A stretch of 64,000 nucleotides of DNA from Trema orientale. Lineage: Eukaryota > Streptophyta > Magnoliopsida > Rosales > Cannabaceae. The notes under the pieces are model-generated. The model was given only the letters and a program-made list of their open reading frames with translations. It had not been told where the DNA came from and made no database searches. The translations under genes and the position numbers were made by a program. Of the stretch, positions 24,201-35,509 are shown one piece after another (position 1 is the stretch's first letter; each line of letters opens with the position of its first letter). The stretch is taken from the NCBI GenBank assembly GCA_002914845.1, contig JXTC01000611.1, positions 26,884-90,883 on the forward strand. Reading direction: 5' to 3'.

Positions 24201-24457
24201 AGGATTTCAAAAGTTCTGTGAGAATGGTTTAGAAGTATACTAATAGGTTGTGTAAACATCAAGGCAAAGCAATCTAAGGTCTCTTATAATATTTCATACC
24301 AGTTGAAGAAGGTGCACTGGAAGGCAAATTGTCCTGTGCTCATTGTGAAGCTCGCTTGGGTTACTTCAATTGGTCAGGCATCCAATGCAGTTGCGGGAGC
24401 TGGATCACCCCAGCCTTTCAACTCCACAAAAGCCGAGTGGATATAAGCAGTGTCTAA
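21265..24457 (+). CDS. DUSP12: Dual-specificity protein phosphatase 12-like (YVH1 family)
   Basis: Six exons: 21265-21710, 22241-22293, 22503-22567, 22675-22753, 23682-23987 and 24303-24457. All introns are GT-AG; 1104 nt give 367 aa. The phosphatase domain spans about residues 1-200. Its P-loop HCFAGVSRS covers residues 141-149 and is split by intron 1 between the bases of Ser149; Cys142 is the nucleophile, Arg148 binds phosphate, and Asp112 is a candidate general acid. An acidic Ser/Asp insert lies at about 65-92. The C-terminal zinc domain has CxxC at 259/262, Cys303, CxxC at 328/331, CxC at 345/347 and His358. In yeast and animals YVH1/DUSP12 acts in late 60S ribosome maturation, needing the zinc domain more than catalysis; the same role in this plant is inference. 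It converges on the next gene, with stop codons about 1.2 kb apart. Confidence 0.93.
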
Positions 24458-25643
24458 GATTTGTCAAGTACACGACACTTTTCACTTATTTTCTATGGAG
24501 GATTCAATCTCTATATAATCAAATCAGATTGCATTCCACAAGGTTTATGAGTTTCAAGTCAACCCGCACTGAGAAGATGGGCGTGTCGGCATGGAAGGTT
24601 CTAAAATCCTTTTTGTTTTCTGCGATGAATTCGAGGTTCTGCTGATGGAGATTGGAGCCTGAATAAGAGCACCCTAATATGGGATTATTGGTTTTTTGAG
24701 CCTAAGTTTTACTTCAATGGTTTGAATGTTGTTCTCATGGAAATTCTAAACAAGTTGCAATAAAAAAAATATTTATTTTCTCTCTTCTTACCGTGAACAA
24801 ACGATTAGGAGAGACATGACTGTCATGAATGACGGTGAACTTGACCTTTATTTTTCTATGTTTCATCGAATCCTACAAGAGAAAACTTATAATAGTTGGC
24901 TTGTTTTTGCTAGGCTAAAACTGTTCTTTGTTCAGGATATGACGTTCTTTTCTTTCCGGTGTTTGTTGGTGGTGCGCAACATGCTCAAATCATTTGGTTG
25001 CAATTGTAAACTAATACGCCTTGAAAACAATTTTCAAAACCTGGGAAAATTGTGACACCTAATGACCTGATTCACGTCTATGGAGACGATCGATAAAATG
25101 CATCTGTTGCCCGCTATGTAGACTCAGCTTTACCGAGTACCCTCTTGAGAGGATGCAAACAATATATTTTTCATTCATAGCTTGCTGTGAAGACTTTGAG
25201 ATGCAACAAAAATAAAAAAAACTCCTACAAATAACTAAGGGAGGTTTAAAATATGGCTGATAAGTCCGCCAAGCATTGAATTAGGAACTAAATATGGCTG
25301 ACAAGTCCGCCAAGCATTGAATTAGGAACTATACATCTCTGAGTCTCTTCCACAGAGAATTCCGACATTTTCAATATGGTATGATGGACAATTATACAAG
25401 CTCTTTGCGAGGCCTTGATGTGTCTACAAATTTGAACTAAGCTACAAGTAAAAATAAATGGAGGAAAGAAAGAAGTCCCTAAAAATGACGCCCCCTGGGT
25501 GCTTTTCTGGTTTTGATTCTGGGCAGTACCGATCTGATCATCAGATTCCACAAAATTATCTGACCACCATGATTGGATGATAATTGCAATTCTACTCCTG
25601 AACTTAAAGACCAATAGTGATTAAACAATCTTTATGGAGGAAA
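24458..25643. other. Convergent 3' flanks of the DUSP12-like and UBAC2-like genes
   Basis: The interval between the two stop codons should hold both 3' UTRs. It contains a 41-bp tandem duplication at 25251-25332, where 'atatggctga' t/c 'aagtccgccaagcattgaa' starts at 25251 and 25292. That duplication probably lies in the 3' UTR of the minus-strand gene. Open frames here overlap on both strands without a recognised protein. Confidence 0.55.
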
Positions 25644-28600
25644 TCAATGGGATTGCGCTTCAAGAAGGATGTTTGTAGCCACATTGACATCATTTCTAGC
25701 CTGAACTAGTGCCTGCCTAGCATTGTTCCTATCAAAACCCATAGATACTAGAGTGGCAATGGCATCTTCAGATGGCTCTGTGGCAGACGGCATCGAAGAA
25801 GGGAAATTTCTCTGAGATCAAAGGAAACAAATGGTGGAAGCAATCAGTGATTCATAAAACAAACAATATCATGAGTTACCTCAAGTGTAAATGCTTAAAA
25901 ATATCAGCTTCTTACACAAACATTCGACCAGATTAGTGACCCCAAAACAAAAGATCACAACAGAGACAGATATGGTTAGATGGAAACTTGAGAAGCCTAC
26001 TACTTGGTTCTGGTTTGTGGATTTGCTAAACATGCAGCTAAATGCTCAATCTATAATTAAACCTTCAGCCTTAAAGATCTCCCATAATCACTAGCCTCGT
26101 CATATCCCGCATGAGATAGAAGTGACTTGTGTAGAGGGTAAATGTAAACTATGGCCATTCCAAATGTCAAAAAACAAGCATGCTAAGCACATGAGAGATT
26201 TAAATTACTCAGGAAAATTTACTTGCCTCCACTGGGCGACCTGCGAATGATGGTACGTTTCCTCTACTTGGAGCTGCAGGTAAATTCCCCACTGATGGCC
26301 AAGAAAGTCGTGAAAACAACGACGTAATGAACTCTGGGAACTGTGAGAAAAAGAAACATGCATGATCATGGTTTACTTCAATGATCTTCGAAATGATCTC
26401 AGAATTGTAACAGAATCAAATGCCAGACCTTGTAAACCGTTGAAAATTAATGTAAACAACCGGAAAAAAAAATACTATATCTCATCTAGCACTAACAATT
26501 TCACTCTTTACACTACAGTTGTGCAGTAACTGAGAAGTGGGAGGAACAAATATAATAAACAAGTCCATCATTTATGTAATATACGGTTGGAGTAGACACC
26601 CTGACCATATGCAGCACACACATTTGCCACATGCATGCACAGTCAGAAACTAGAATATATTAGCATATGATGCTCAGTGCATTTACATGAATAAATACAT
26701 GCGGATGCAAGCATGCAGATAAGAACATGTCCTTTAACAGGGTATATAGTTCATGACTAGTAGCTGATCTACACAATCAGAGAGTTTTAGTGTAGTTGAG
26801 AAATGCTGTACCAAAAGCAGCAAGCGTAAGCAAGATCAGACTAAGATACAAGACTGAAAAATAGTGCATGAGTAGGAAAGCCACAATAATTTGCAGGGTG
26901 TAAGCCTTGGGTTATGCTCTCATTGTAGGAATCTCACCTAGCCCCTCTTCGCAAAAGAGATTAATTAAGTAAAAAATTAATATCAACGGTTTACTTTGTA
27001 ACTCCTAAGGCTTAAGCTTTCGTCCTATACTTCAATAACGCTCTGAGCAGTGAGAAATATGTACTACTTGAACATAATCCGGACCCATACAAGCTGCAGC
27101 TACACTCTTTTAAGGCACATTTTGAAAAGAAGAGAATTTTGTTTTTTCAACCATCAAATAAGAAACCAACCTTTGCCTTGCGAATGTGGAAGATATTCAA
27201 GCGATACAAGAGACCAGCGACGATGCCACATACCCCGGGCAATATAGATCTTTTCCAGGCTGATAAAAGAAGCTGAAAGAGAGAAACTAAAATTAGATTT
27301 CTGTGGCTGGGGAACAGCTATTATTAAATCTTACTCACTCTGTAGTATTTACCTGAAGACCAGCTAGGTATATGAAAGATTTATCAGAAAAGCGAATTCC
27401 AAATACACGAAAGCGTGTAGAAACTGGGATGTCAAAGAAAAACGGCACAAATGATGCAAATATAAGACCATAAGGTCCAGAAGTAATCAGGTTCGTAGCA
27501 GGATCTGCAAAGAGGGAAAAAGGAGATTTAATACCAAAGTTATAATTTCAGCATGCATAATTTTGTTCTGAGGAAATAATCACAGCAGAAAAAATAGAAA
27601 ACAAAAGACCTCCAAATAAAATATCATACAAAATTATATACAGATTAATTTTCTAGCGAGTGTTTCTTCCGTTAAGCAAATACAAATGGTCAAAAAGAGC
27701 TAAGATAGGTGCTGCCACATGATGGACAAACCAATTACTGTGGCAGTTTACAGAATGACAAGCACTATTGTCCCAACTAGAAACTGAGGCAAAAAAACTG
27801 CAAAACAGCTGGTAAACAAAATTTATTGAATAAATTTGTTGTCTCTAGTGTGACATAATCAGTTCACTCATATGAATGAGATCATCACCCAGAAATCCCT
27901 CAAACTCACATTTGCAAACTTGAATTCAAAACTGGGTTATCCTGCAGAACCCTACTATCTTTAGGAGGCAGGAAACTCGAGCATACTGCTAGGCAGGTCC
28001 CCCATGAGGAACTGAATCCCAAACCTAATAGCAAATCATGTGGCTAACCACTCGATGTATCCCTAGAGGGTCATATAAATGAGGCCCCTTTTAGGCAAGG
28101 CAATATTCTTTTTTTCTTTCCGACATTTGATGTACCGATTATTTGAGAAAATTGCCACAATGATCGATTAATTTTAAGGAAAGCAAAGTCCAACGAAGAA
28201 GCCAACTAAAGACAGTAACAAAATATCAAATGATTACAACAATCAGCAAAATTAACAATCCATACCTTTAAGGAATGAAAGAGCAAGAACCTCTAAAAGT
28301 AATGAAACTGTTACAGAAAATAAAATGAAGACCTGCAGGAGGAAAGACTTATTACCATTAAAAGAAAATCGAACGATTACCAGGCAACATAAAAATTTAT
28401 GAAGTCTTATCTTTTTCCTCCTTTGTTTCATGATTGAACGAGAACAAGCATTAAAGAAGGAGGATTCCAGAACATGAATAATCAAAACTAAGAACCTGCA
28501 ATTTATTCTAGTTACCTAATATGTGAAGCACAAATAATGGGAGAAAACTAAAGTGAAATCTACATGCCCAAATAACACAAGTAAAAAGATAAGTTGGTTA

Positions 28601-31485
28601 TATTCTGCAAACAAGAATCCAGACAATGTAAACAAAGATAACCAATGATGCTAATTACTGTTTTTTACTCTCTCTACTTCTAGAACTAGGACCTATTTTG
28701 TCATTAAAAATATCAAAATAATATCACATCAACAAGATAACCAGAGGCGTTCTAAGCTTGATACGATACATGTATGGGGACTTGAACCTCAAACCACTTG
28801 CACATACACAATAAGTCAGAAAAATTTGGAACTCCAAAGCAAAAGCTAAAGGAATAATAAGATGCAATCTTCACTATTTGGGTTTTATAGAGTGAAAGAA
28901 ATATCAGATTTTAAGCATGCGTCTAGAGAGGTTATTTGTCGGGATAAAATCGAACCTTGAGCTTTAAGCCTTCAATATGGGTTTCTAAGAACACTCCCTT
29001 AATTAATGTGTTAAGTTGCAAAGACTTATTGTAATTCTCTCTTTCTTTAAATTGGAGAACATCTACTTCTCCTTTAGCTAGTATTTTTTCTTTCTTTTAA
29101 TTGTAGATACAAGTATTTGTCTAATAACAAGAGCCAAAACCTCAATTCTTTACCAAATAAAAGATCAATATCGTATAAGATGTTAATGTTTAAAACTAAT
29201 TTTGTATATGGCTTCAAATTGAGTTGATTTAGTCAAGGTCCTGGCTTATGTAAGGTAACAATAGCTTAATAAGTATACATATTTAGAAGATCTTACTTAC
29301 AGAATACTAGCGTAGATAAATAACAAATCTGAAAATTAGAGTACAGCAAGGTGTGCTACCTATCATTTCCTCATTCCTTTTTATTAGTTTTACCATTGCT
29401 GTTCACAGATACTAGAAAACAACATTCGTTTCATATCTTTATTTCAAACACAAGTATATTTTTTTCATCCAATAAAAAACCTTCGGAGAAAGTATTTCGG
29501 CAATCTTTGGGCCTTGAATATTGCCTTAATTCAGTTTAAATACCTCCATACTTTTAGAATCAAGATTTAGCCATTGAACAAGAAGACAGTTGTGAACAAG
29601 CAACAGGCAATTGAGATTTGATTAACATCAAGAGGTTATAGAATAGCACATCTGTCCATCACAGAAGAATAAGAAAGTAGCTCAAGCACATGGTTACGCA
29701 CCGAATACTTATTGGAACCAATCTGTCTCTCAAAAACCCTGAAGTAGTATAGCAGATACAGTCCAAACATCAGTTCTGGTGTAGATGAAAAGGCGAAAAC
29801 TGATACAATCAACTTCCAAAAGCGAAACTTGCCAAAAATATCCTGCCATAAGAAGGAAAGAATTTGTCATAATCAGGAAGAGGAAATTAAGAATTCGTGA
29901 AGTTGTACATTTGCCCATTATCTAGAGACTAAGCATAATTTTAAAATACAAATATCATCAAGTTCATCATATAGTCTTATACATTAATGCTGGTAATTAT
30001 CAACCACGATCCACTATGTAGAAGGATAAGGTCGAAAATGCATTGATTGGAATGAAGAAGTCTATGATTGTTAGACATAGAGTAAAGAACAGAAAATATG
30101 GCCTGAAAGGAACGAATAAGCAAAATGAATTCATGTGGCCAACATCCAGAAAAGTGGGTTTAAATTTCTTCAAGTTCAGCACCAAAACAACGAGACTACC
30201 CAAGGATCTCTTAAGAATCACACACATTCATTTATCTCTATATAATTTCTAGCAGTTGTACTTGAGATTCTTATCATAGCTTATTAAATTGAGGTAGCAA
30301 CTAGCTCTCCAAATGTTTTGGTTCTTTTCAAAGTCAAGAAAATAAGTAATCAAACTTGTTCAATGTGCTTCAGGTTTGAGGAGTGAAATAAACCCAACCA
30401 GACAACTCAATTTGTAAGTGTTGTTAAATGTTGCATATATATAACATTAGAATAAGTTTCAATTTGAGACTAGAGTCAGAACCTTATTATATCATAACAT
30501 AAACATCGGAAACGAACAAATCGGGACAGCACAGGAAACAATGATACAGTCATTCAAAATATCCTCAAGCATCAACACAACTCCCCTCTCCAGTTACTTC
30601 TCTTTGCAACAAATCACAAAGTAGTTAAAACTATCATCGAATTAAGCTACCTAAAAGGATAAAATCAGCACTCTTTTTTCTATTCCCCCTAGATACTGGA
30701 CCCCTGGCTGAACCCTACAGTCTTCGGGAGACAAGAAGCTCTAACATATTGCTAGGTTAGGCTGCCATGAGGAACCGAACCACAAACCTTATGGAACAAA
30801 CCATCGGCTTGACGCACTCGACCGAACCCATGAAAGAGGCAAAAGCGCACTTTCTAAAATGACAGTAAGAGACACCAAACTGTGATCTAAATAACATGAA
30901 CGACAAGTTAACTAACCTATCCCATTCCCATGGCAAAAGCACAAGTATCAACTGAAAACGCTAAAAATTTTATAGTGACGAAACTTAAACCATGTACCAA
31001 ATAAAAAAAATTTCAAAAATAAAAAAATAAATCAATAAAAATGAACGACTTATTCAGAATCCAAACAGTAAAGTGAACCCATAAACGATCATCATTCAAT
31101 ATAAATAAAAGAGAGGGAAAAAAAATTGCATTTGGGTTCAATTGGCACAAAACCCACTTCCAATTACATCTCAAACAACAGGAATTCCCCAAAAATTTAC
31201 ACGAAACCAAGATCAACCGGTAAAAAAAACAAAATTGAAAAAAAAAAAGTAGTACCAGATATGACAATCCGAGCTTATTGGAGCGACCCTGCATCCCAAA
31301 AAAGATGGTGAAGAGGGCAGAAGCGATAACGAAGGTTCTCGTGACTGGAGCATTGTCTGCGAGCCCAAAATCAGAGACATTATTGGATCAAACATCAAAT
31401 ATTACAAGAAACAGATATGTGAAAACGACGATGAGAGATAGAGAGAGAGATTTAACTCACTGAAACCAGATGGGCCGCCGTTCAT
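25644..31485 (-). CDS. UBAC2: UBAC2-like rhomboid-family membrane protein with UBA domain
   Basis: Eight exons in transcript order: 31485-31461, 31356-31256, 29842-29702, 28332-28266, 27504-27353, 27272-27171, 26340-26227 and 25811-25644. The sum is 870 nt, giving 289 aa. It begins [20 protein letters not shown], followed by several hydrophobic segments of the rhomboid-like/derlin-like fold. I saw no catalytic Ser-His pair, so it is probably a pseudoprotease. A UBA domain covers about 248-287 with the M-G-F motif at 258-260. From memory it matches Arabidopsis At2g41160/At3g56740. The family sits in the ER membrane and is linked to ubiquitin-dependent quality control; that role is inferred here. 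Intron 7 appears to use a GC donor (GAG|GCAAGT). An in-frame GT donor 6 nt upstream would also keep the frame and remove two residues. Introns 2 and 4 hold SINE-like copies. Confidence 0.93.
26221..26229 (-). other. Probable GC-AG splice donor of UBAC2-like intron 7
   Basis: On the minus strand the exon ends GAG and the intron begins GCAAGT, the classic strong GC-donor context. The acceptor is '...ctcag' just upstream of 25811 in transcript order. The frame stays open with GC-AG. The only alternative is GTGGAG, six bases earlier and a weak donor. Confidence 0.7.
27930..28085 (-). mobile_element. SINE-like copy in UBAC2-like intron 4
   Basis: On the minus strand 'gtggttagccacatg' (A-box-like) is followed by 'gggattcagttcctcatggg' (B-box-like) and then 'agcagtatgctcgag' and 'tagggttctgcagg'. 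The plus-strand sequence aligns with 30690-30850 in intron 2 of the same gene, so two members of one family sit in this gene. Confidence 0.6.
30690..30850 (-). mobile_element. SINE-like copy in UBAC2-like intron 2
   Basis: It shares with 27930-28085 the plus-strand landmarks 'gaaccctac', 'catattgctagg', 'gccatgaggaac.gaa', 'ccaaacc' / 'cacaaacc' and 'cactcgac'. The minus-strand B-box-like 'ggttcggttcctcatgg' supports a tRNA-derived head. Both copies are diverged. Confidence 0.6.
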
Positions 31486-31834
31486 CTTCTCAGTTGACGG
31501 GAACACGAGAAACCAACCACCTTTTTAACTCTCTCTCTGCAATTTTCTGGGGTTTGGGTGCTACCGTACGAGACGACTCCTCTTCTTTCTTCCTACTTTT
31601 TTTCTTCCACTATTTTTATTTTTTCAGTCTATAAAGGTTTTTTTTCTATAGAAAAATCTTAATGTTTATTTTAAAAATTTTATTCTGTTTTGGGGAGTTG
31701 GCTCTGGCTGGGGTGGGGTGCATGTGTTTGTGTTATTTGTGTACCATCCGGATGACAAAAATAAATAAAATTTATTCTTGTTATTTGGATTTTCTAGTTT
31801 CGTTAAATTTAAGGTGACAGTTCTATTATTGACA
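31486..31834 (-). promoter_or_regulatory. 5' leader and promoter side of the UBAC2-like gene
   Basis: The stretch upstream of the ATG at 31485 begins with a purine-rich leader (on the minus strand 'gcagagagagag' near 31530-31540), a common plant 5' UTR feature. I could not place a convincing TATA box. No other gene is seen. Confidence 0.45.
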
Positions 31835-31837
31835 AAA

Positions 31838-31965
31838 TAGGTTGGCTAAAGTGGTAAGAGTACTCGTTACGTGGGATTTCGATCCTAAATTCAAATCACA
31901 CTAAGAGTAATAGATAGAGTGGGAATTGAATAGTAATATATATTTTTCTTTAATTTATAATAAGT
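31838..31965 (+). mobile_element. SINE-like (Au-type) element
   Basis: 'ggttggctaaagtggtaaga' fits an A box and is followed by 'gtgggatttcgatcctaaat', fitting a degenerate B box. Non-tRNA sequence and a T-rich tail come next. This is the plan of plant Au-like SINEs. Ends are approximate. Confidence 0.5.
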
Positions 31966-32312
31966 GGATCCCTTAAAACATAAAAGCATTCATTTATTTT
32001 AAACTTTTTTATTGCATATATAACTTTATGTTAAAAGACTAAAATATACAATTATATAATACCTATAAAAACTTATGTTATACACCCTACGATATTTCCA
32101 ATCTCTATTCTAAGTATTTTTATTTTGAAAATTTTCTTCATCCATTGAAGAAGATAATAATGAAGGGCTATAGTGAAGATATTTAGCTTGGGGTCCAAAC
32201 GATTATAGGCTTATAAAATTTTGTCAGACATATATTTTGTGCGTGAGGAATTTTTAAAGATGGAGCTTGAAAGCGAAAAGCAGTATATTATAAAGAATTT
32301 TTTTTAAAATGG

Positions 32313-32484
32313 TGGCGCGTCTACAGTAGGAGCGCCCCTACGTAGGACCCTGTCTATTCACCGTTGGATGAGAATCTGTATATAAATAGATTCTCCACAG
32401 ATTCCCGTTATTCCCCACAGATTCTCATCCAACGATAATTAAGGCATGACCCTACGTAGGGACGCCCCTACCGTAGCCATCTCC
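32313..32484. mobile_element. Mutator-like foldback MITE, copy 1 (172 bp)
   Basis: Long inverted ends: the left end reads 'ggcgcgtctacagtagg' then 'gcccctacgtagg', and the right end in reverse complement reads 'ggctacggtaggggcg' then 'ccctacgtaggg'. The centre holds 'ccccacagattc'-type palindromic sequence. A perfect 9-bp duplication 'ttaaaatgg' flanks it (32304-32312 and 32485-32493). Nine bases is the target-site length of Mutator-like elements. A close relative lies at 45345-45514. Confidence 0.88.
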
Positions 32485-32619
32485 TTAAAATGGAATTATT
32501 TATCACTTCATTGAAAAGCTTGTCGAACGCATGTCTGTGCTTTTTTTTTTTTTTAAATGAACAATGATATATAATTTCAATTTTAAAAAATACTTATAAA
32601 GAGGTAAAAAAAAAAAAGG

Positions 32620-34990
32620 GGAAAATTAGCCTGACTACGACATTCGGCCCATAGTATATAAAAATACAGCCCATTCTCTGTTTTCTTTTTTTTTTTACGA
32701 TCTTAGTTTTTTTTTTATACGATTATACGGTCTTTTTGGGCAAAAAGTTTAAAACGGTTCGCTTCCTTTGTTTTTTTAATTTTTATTTTTGAAGTTGTAC
32801 TGACGCGTGCGGTATATGACAGCGCATGTCAGTGACTGACGCGTCACTGCATCAGGCCTGACCTGCTTTTTAATTTTTTCAAAAAATCATAATTTAGTTA
32901 TATATTTTTGATAATACCGATTTTGAGTTACATGTTTTCAGATATACCGTATTTTGAAATCCCTAATTTCAAATTTACCAATTTTGTAAATTAAAAAAAT
33001 TAGAAAACTTAGAAAAAAAAATATTACGTTTAACCCAAAAAATAATTAAATAAAATATTAATTTGTTTCAACAAAAATAAATTTTCTTGGTAACTAGAAT
33101 ATAAAATATGGGAAATAAGCTCATTATTTTTGACATGTAATTTTTTTTCTCTCTAAAAAAAAAAAAGAAAAACAACTAAGGTGTATGTTATAGCTGCTAT
33201 AATCTTTTTTTTTTTTTTTAAATCTCAAACTTTTGTTCTTTATAGTTTATAGTCAAATACTAAGAGTATCTAATATGGTAAGTTTCACCCACTTGAACAT
33301 CAATGGTCTCTAGTTGTGATACCATCAGTAATCTACTTGGATACCACTGGTCTCTAATTGTATTACCATTAGTCACTTATTTGGATACTGATGGTCACCC
33401 ACTTTGATTATCGATATTCTCCAACTATGATACCATCAATCACCCACTTAAATGCAAACGGTCTCCAATTGTGATACCATCAGTCACCCACTTGGATACT
33501 GATAGTCTCCAATTGTGATTCCATCAGTCATCTACTTGGATACTAATTGTCTCTAATTGTGATACTTTCAGTCACCCACTTGGTTGTCAATCGTCAAACA
33601 ATTAGTTATTGAACGTCATTTTGATAGTAATGGTTATCTATTTGGTTACTTTCCGTCACCCACTTGGTTACCAAATTCTGCTTGTTGGGTTACTTATGGT
33701 AATCGAGAAATGGTTGGAATTGAGTGTTCCATAAGAGAGGTAAAAAAAAAAGTAAGTGGAAAATAAAAATCAAAGTGATTATCCTAGGTATCTTATCAAG
33801 TTACTACTTCTCATGTTACTTATAGTATCCAACAAGGTTAAAATAAAAAAATGGGCTTTATATTGCAAAAATAAAAATTGAAAAAAAAAAAAGAAGTTAT
33901 AAGGTTAGCATAAGTATCGCACCAAGTTACCTATGGTAAGTTAGATTATGAGTAAGGCTAGTTTTATTGCTTAAAAAACATAATTATGACTTAATTTATA
34001 GAAAATTGTTACATATTTAACATTATAAAAAATATAATTATTATTATAGGTATCCTACCTTGTTACATACGATAGTTAGTAAAATTTGAATTACGAACAA
34101 AAGCACTAAGTTATATTTCTCTAAGTATCTATTTAAGGTGCTAAGCGATAGTCACCTACTTAGATAACGATAGTCACCCTCCTGGATACCGTTAGTCACT
34201 CACATGGTTACTGATGATTAATTAGTTGATTATCGAATATCACTTGGTTATTATTGATCACTCACTTAGATACCCGTTAATTCACTTAGTTATCGACGGT
34301 CTCTCATGTAGTTACCAAAGTAAAGTGGAGTAAGAGTTGGGTGTTCCAAATTGGAAAAAAAAAAAAAAAGCTATGAGTTTATCTTAAAAATATAAAAGGA
34401 TAATTGATCATTAATGCTCATGAATTAGTTTTATTAAAAGAACGTGAACGGTAGTACAAATTAAAAATAATGTCACTTCAAAAAAATTGTTCAAATATGT
34501 ATTTAGTACAATTAGAACTTTTGACTTTTATTTCAGAAAAGAAAACTTTTGATTTCTAATATTTTCAAATAAATACATAAATAAAATAAAAATATTAAAT
34601 CATGTTGAAAGAAGTTAAAATGATGTGAAAAAGAACAAGACAAAAAGTATATAAATTAAGATAGTGCTCGAGAGAGGAAAAAAAAAAGACAATGTTAACT
34701 TTTTAATTTTTTTAAAATAAAGGATGTGAGTGTGACAGCAACAAGTGCTGTCATGTCATGGTAGGTGCTGACGCGCTTTGTCAGCGCGCGTCGGTGCCTG
34801 TTTTCTATTAATTTTTGTTTGAAGTTTTTTTTTTCCTCCTGACACAGTCTGATGCAATGGTCCGTATTTTTCCAAAAGATCCGTTCGTATATCATATTTT
34901 TTAATAGTTCTTTGGTATACCGTATTTTTAGAAAGTAGACAAGTTTTTCCCGTATTTATGTAAAAACTCCAAAAGAATATCTACTGAATT
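32620..34990. mobile_element. ~2.4-kb repeat block with diverged inverted ends, possible nonautonomous MULE
   Basis: The left 400 bp has 'tatacgattatacggtcttt', 'gaagttgtactgacgcgtgc', 'tcagtgactgacgcgtcac' and 'gatataccgtattttgaaat'. The right 300 bp, read on the minus strand, has similar pieces in similar order ('aaaatacggtatacc', 'atatacgaacggatcttttgg', 'gacgcgcgctgac', 'gcgcgtcagcac'). The inner part is a 44-bp minisatellite and AT-rich sequence without a transposase. Borders and class are inference. Confidence 0.4.
33291..33622 (+). repeat. Minisatellite with a 44-bp period, 7-8 copies
   Basis: The phrase 'acttggatac' (with variants) followed by 'ggtctctaattgtgatacca' and 'tcagtcaccc' recurs at 33291, 33335, 33379, 33401/33446, 33490, 33534 and 33578. 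The spacing is 44 bp in almost every interval. Looser copies continue at 34150-34330. Confidence 0.88.
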
Positions 34991-35020
34991 ACGGCCTATA
35001 TATCTACTAAATTACGGCCC

Positions 35021-35256
35021 ATATATATATGGACCATAATTCAGTAGGTATTTTTGTTAGCCATTAAATTATAATCTAACGGTCACTATACTTTGGGTAA
35101 TTGAGAAAAAAATAAATAAATACCAATTATTTAATATTTTTCTCTCTCTAATTTTTACCATGAAAAGACATGCGTAATAAATTTTAATTGAGCAAAATAA
35201 TACCTATAAATAAATAAAAGAAAATACCTATTGGATTGGTGCCCTATATATATATG
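35021..35256. mobile_element. TA-ended MITE (family M2), copy 1
   Basis: The left end reads 'tatatatatggaccataatt' then 'cagtaggtattttt'. The right end in reverse complement reads 'atatatagggcaccaatcca' then 'ataggtatttt'. These ~33-bp inverted ends recur at 51284-51515 and 56411-56633. The interior shares 'ttaaattataatctaac', 'aaattttaattgagcaaaat' and 'aatacctat'. Two extra right-type ends abut it at 34970-35020, so an older truncated copy lay here. Confidence 0.8.
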
Positions 35257-35509
35257 TATGTATTTGAGAAATAGGATCCTTCACCCAGCTTATCGTGAAG
35301 ATGATCTTATCAAGTTCATCTCAGCACCTATATAATTAGCCCTTAAACCTGGTAATTCGGCCCGGGCCCAATTGGCTGACCCATGGCCCGATAGAGTGGC
35401 CTGCGGGGTGGCCCGCTAATTTTAGGGCTCAGGCTGAGCTTGGGATTCGCGGCCCATGCCCTTTTTTTTTTTTTTTTTCATTTGGGCCCAGAATCGTCTG
35501 GGCCCTTTG

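Noticed and set aside
33291-33622. 44-bp regular repeats as a CRISPR array
   Set aside because: There are no conserved repeats separated by unique spacers; the whole unit repeats with drift, and the DNA is from a plant nucleus.
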